This document shows positions 62,223 through 64,000 of a DNA stretch of 64,000 nt, piece after piece. The position numbers were made by a program, and so were the translations under genes. A model generated the notes under the pieces. The model was given only the letters and a program-made list of their open reading frames with translations. It did not search any database and was not told the DNA's origin. Every line of letters starts with the position of its first letter. Positions within the stretch are counted from its first letter, which is position 1. Source of the stretch: Rhizobium viscosum (GTDB lineage: Bacteria > Pseudomonadota > Alphaproteobacteria > Rhizobiales > Rhizobiaceae); the NCBI RefSeq assembly GCF_014873945.1, contig NZ_JADBEC010000001.1, positions 1,426,001-1,490,000 on the forward strand, written 5' to 3'.

Positions 62223-62335
62223 GCCTCCTCCAAACGTCTGTGGGTGACGTTTTCCTCTTTCCCAATTGCTGTTGTCATCTATAGCGGCGCGCGGATAGGG
62301 TTGGCACCTGTTTTTTTGGGAAAAACTGCACCTCC

Positions 62336-64000
62336 GTGAACGCACGAATAGACAGCAGAAACGAAGCCTTCTCGGCAGCCGAGCTTGCGACTGAGGAAAG
62401 CCGCGCCTCGGCGACGCCGATGATGGAACAGTATATAGAGATCAAGGCGAACAATCCGGATTCGCTGCTCTTCTATCGCATGGGTGATTTTTACGAGCTG
62501 TTCTTCGAGGATGCGCTCGAGGCTTCACGCGCGCTCGGCATCACGCTCACCAAGCGCGGCCAGCACATGGGGCAGGACATTGCGATGTGCGGCGTGCCTG
62601 TGCATGCGGCCGACGACTACCTGCAGAAGCTGATTTCGCTCGGCTACCGCGTCGCCGTCTGCGAGCAGGTTGAAGATCCGGCAGAAGCCAAGAAACGCGG
62701 CTCGAAATCCGTCGTCAAGCGCGATGTCGTCCGTCTTGTCACGCCGGGCACCATTACCGAGGAGAAGCTGCTTTCGCCCTCGGAATCGAACTATCTGATG
62801 ACGCTGTCGCGCATCCGCGGTTCTTCCGAGCCTGTGCTGGCGCTTTCCTGGATCGATATTTCCACCGGCGTCTTCCGGTTGGCGGAAACGGAAGCATCGC
62901 GACTGCTCGCCGATATCCTGCGCATCGATCCGCGCGAGCTCATCGTTCCCGATACGATGTTTTATGACGCCGAACTGAAATCGGTCTTCGATGTACTCGG
63001 CCGCACCGCCGTTCCGCAGCCGGCTGTGCTTTTCGACAGCGCGACGGCAGAAACGCGCATAGCACGCTATTTCGAGGTTTCGACGCTCGACGGCTTCGGA
63101 AGTTTTTCGCGCGCCGAACTGGCGGCCGCGGCGGCAGCCATCGCCTACGTGGAGAAGACGCAAATTGCCGAACGGCCGCCGCTCGGCAGACCGGAACGGG
63201 AGAGCGGCGCCTCGACGCTGTTCATCGATCCGGCCACCCGTGCCAATCTGGAACTTGTGCGCACACTCTCCGGTGATCGCAACGGCACGCTACTGAAGGC
63301 GATCGACCGCACGACCACTGGCGGTGGGGGGCGCCTGCTTGCCGAACGGCTGATGTCCCCGCTCACCGATCCCGCCCGCGTCAATGAGCGCCTGGATTCG
63401 ATCGGCTTCCTCATGCAGGAACCATCGCTCTGCGGCGACCTGCGCGACGCGCTGAAACATGTACCCGACATGCCGCGGGCCCTCTCCCGCCTGGCGCTCG
63501 ACCGTGGCGGTCCGCGGGATCTCTGGGCTATCAGGCAGGGGCTTGGTGCTGCGGCTCAGATCGCCGATCTGCTGGGAAGCGCGATGCTGCCGGAGGAGCT
63601 GGGACAGGCGCGCATGGGGCTGCAGGCTCTACCATCCGAACTCGAAGCTCTGCTTGCCGAAAACCTCGCGGAAGAACTGCCGCTTCTGAAACGCGATGGT
63701 GGCTTCCTGCGCGATGGTGCCAATGCCGACCTCGACGATGTCAGGGCGCTGCGCGACCAGTCGCGCCGGGTCATTGCAGGCCTGCAGCTGCAATATGCCG
63801 AAGAGACCGGCATCAAGTCGCTGAAGATCAAGCACAACAATATCCTCGGTTATTTCATCGAAGTCACCGCAGGCAATGCCGGGCCGATGACTGATACGGC
63901 CGAGGCGAAGGCTCGCTTCATCCACCGGCAGACGATGGCAAATGCCATGCGGTTCACCACGACGGAGCTTGCCGACCTCGAAAGCCGCATCGCCAACGCC
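62336..64000 (+). CDS. mutS: DNA mismatch repair protein MutS, N-terminal 555 codons
   Basis: The frame is open from a GTG at 62336 to the right edge. The start is followed by [19 protein letters not shown] and the mismatch-recognition motif [15 protein letters not shown], which contains the Phe-x-Glu that stacks on mispaired bases. The connector and lever domains follow ([42 protein letters not shown]). The ATPase domain lies beyond the window. An ATG at 62420 is an alternative start but would remove conserved residues. Divergent from maeB. Confidence 0.96.
   Translation, partial: MNARIDSRNEAFSAAELATEESRASATPMMEQYIEIKANNPDSLLFYRMGDFYELFFEDALEASRALGITLTKRGQHMGQDIAMCGVPVHAADDYLQKLISLGYRVAVCEQVEDPAEAKKRGSKSVVKRDVVRLVTPGTITEEKLLSPSESNYLMTLSRIRGSSEPVLALSWIDISTGVFRLAETEASRLLADILRIDPRELIVPDTMFYDAELKSVFDVLGRTAVPQPAVLFDSATAETRIARYFEVSTLDGFGSFSRAELAAAAAAIAYVEKTQIAERPPLGRPERESGASTLFIDPATRANLELVRTLSGDRNGTLLKAIDRTTTGGGGRLLAERLMSPLTDPARVNERLDSIGFLMQEPSLCGDLRDALKHVPDMPRALSRLALDRGGPRDLWAIRQGLGAAAQIADLLGSAMLPEELGQARMGLQALPSELEALLAENLAEELPLLKRDGGFLRDGANADLDDVRALRDQSRRVIAGLQLQYAEETGIKSLKIKHNNILGYFIEVTAGNAGPMTDTAEAKARFIHRQTMANAMRFTTTELADLESRIANA

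Noticed and set aside
1..64000. CRISPR arrays, insertion sequences, phage genes, rRNA
   Set aside because: No spaced direct-repeat array, transposase or integrase motif, phage structural gene or rRNA segment was recognised on either strand.

Overview
The window is a high-GC chromosomal segment of an alphaproteobacterium, almost certainly Rhizobium or a close relative in the Rhizobium/Agrobacterium group. The evidence is gene content and order: rpmH-rnpA-yidC-engB with argB downstream, dapD-dapE, truA-fmt-def, lptC-lptA-lptB-rpoN-hpf-ptsN, an ornithine-lipid acyltransferase (olsB), a rhizobial-type phosphatidylethanolamine N-methyltransferase (pmtA) and an alpha-r14-type small RNA. The assignment is inference from reading alone; no database search was run.

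Layout. 1-7.8 kb: a hydroxyproline/D-amino-acid catabolic pair (the racemase-family gene runs off the left edge) behind a perfect 14-bp operator-like palindrome, a lipoprotein hydrolase, a three-hairpin sRNA, an aldo/keto reductase, a decayed SDR gene, a TetR regulator with pmtA, and three small exported proteins. 8-14.5 kb: an accessory stretch with a TAT-type cytokinin-dehydrogenase-like flavoprotein, LysR, a decayed DUF1127 gene, a methyltransferase, a frameshifted epimerase divergent from a TetR gene across a perfect inverted repeat, and two membrane proteins. 14.6-18.6 kb: tRNA-Arg(ACG), an orphan histidine kinase and a chemoreceptor. 19-25 kb: rpmH-rnpA-yidC-engB, then a fasciclin gene, an anti-sigma factor and an ECF sigma factor lying between engB and argB. 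25-30.5 kb: SDR/LysR pair, PEP-mutase-like enzyme, Ada, and a BchE-like radical SAM protein. 30.6-38.5 kb: HAD phosphatase, EF-hand protein, LOG protein, dapD, dapE, a membrane protein, an arsC remnant, truA, fmt, def. 38.6-45 kb: globin-coupled chemoreceptor, rmuC, ribokinase, a second NWEEF-tailed chemoreceptor. 45-50.4 kb: ptsN, hpf, rpoN, lptB, lptA, lptC. 50.6-64 kb: sppA, ihfB, LapA-like protein, GNAT, SRPBCC protein, two RNA methyltransferases with lspA, a hybrid kinase, olsB, a VOC protein, a malic enzyme, and mutS running off the right edge.

Most of the window is housekeeping core. The most interesting parts are (i) the ECF sigma/anti-sigma/fasciclin cassette, where the sigma operon and the fasciclin gene share the promoter element TGAAAC-N17-CGTA with exactly the same spacing, resembling the mycobacterial SigK-RskA-MPT70/83 arrangement; (ii) the sRNA with three CCUCCUCCC-type loops; (iii) a BchE-like radical SAM gene in an otherwise non-photosynthetic gene set; (iv) cytokinin-related enzymes (a dehydrogenase-like flavoprotein and a LOG protein); and (v) several gene remnants hidden in intergenic DNA (arsC, DUF1127, SDR) plus a frameshifted epimerase. 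No insertion sequence, CRISPR array, rRNA or prophage was seen.
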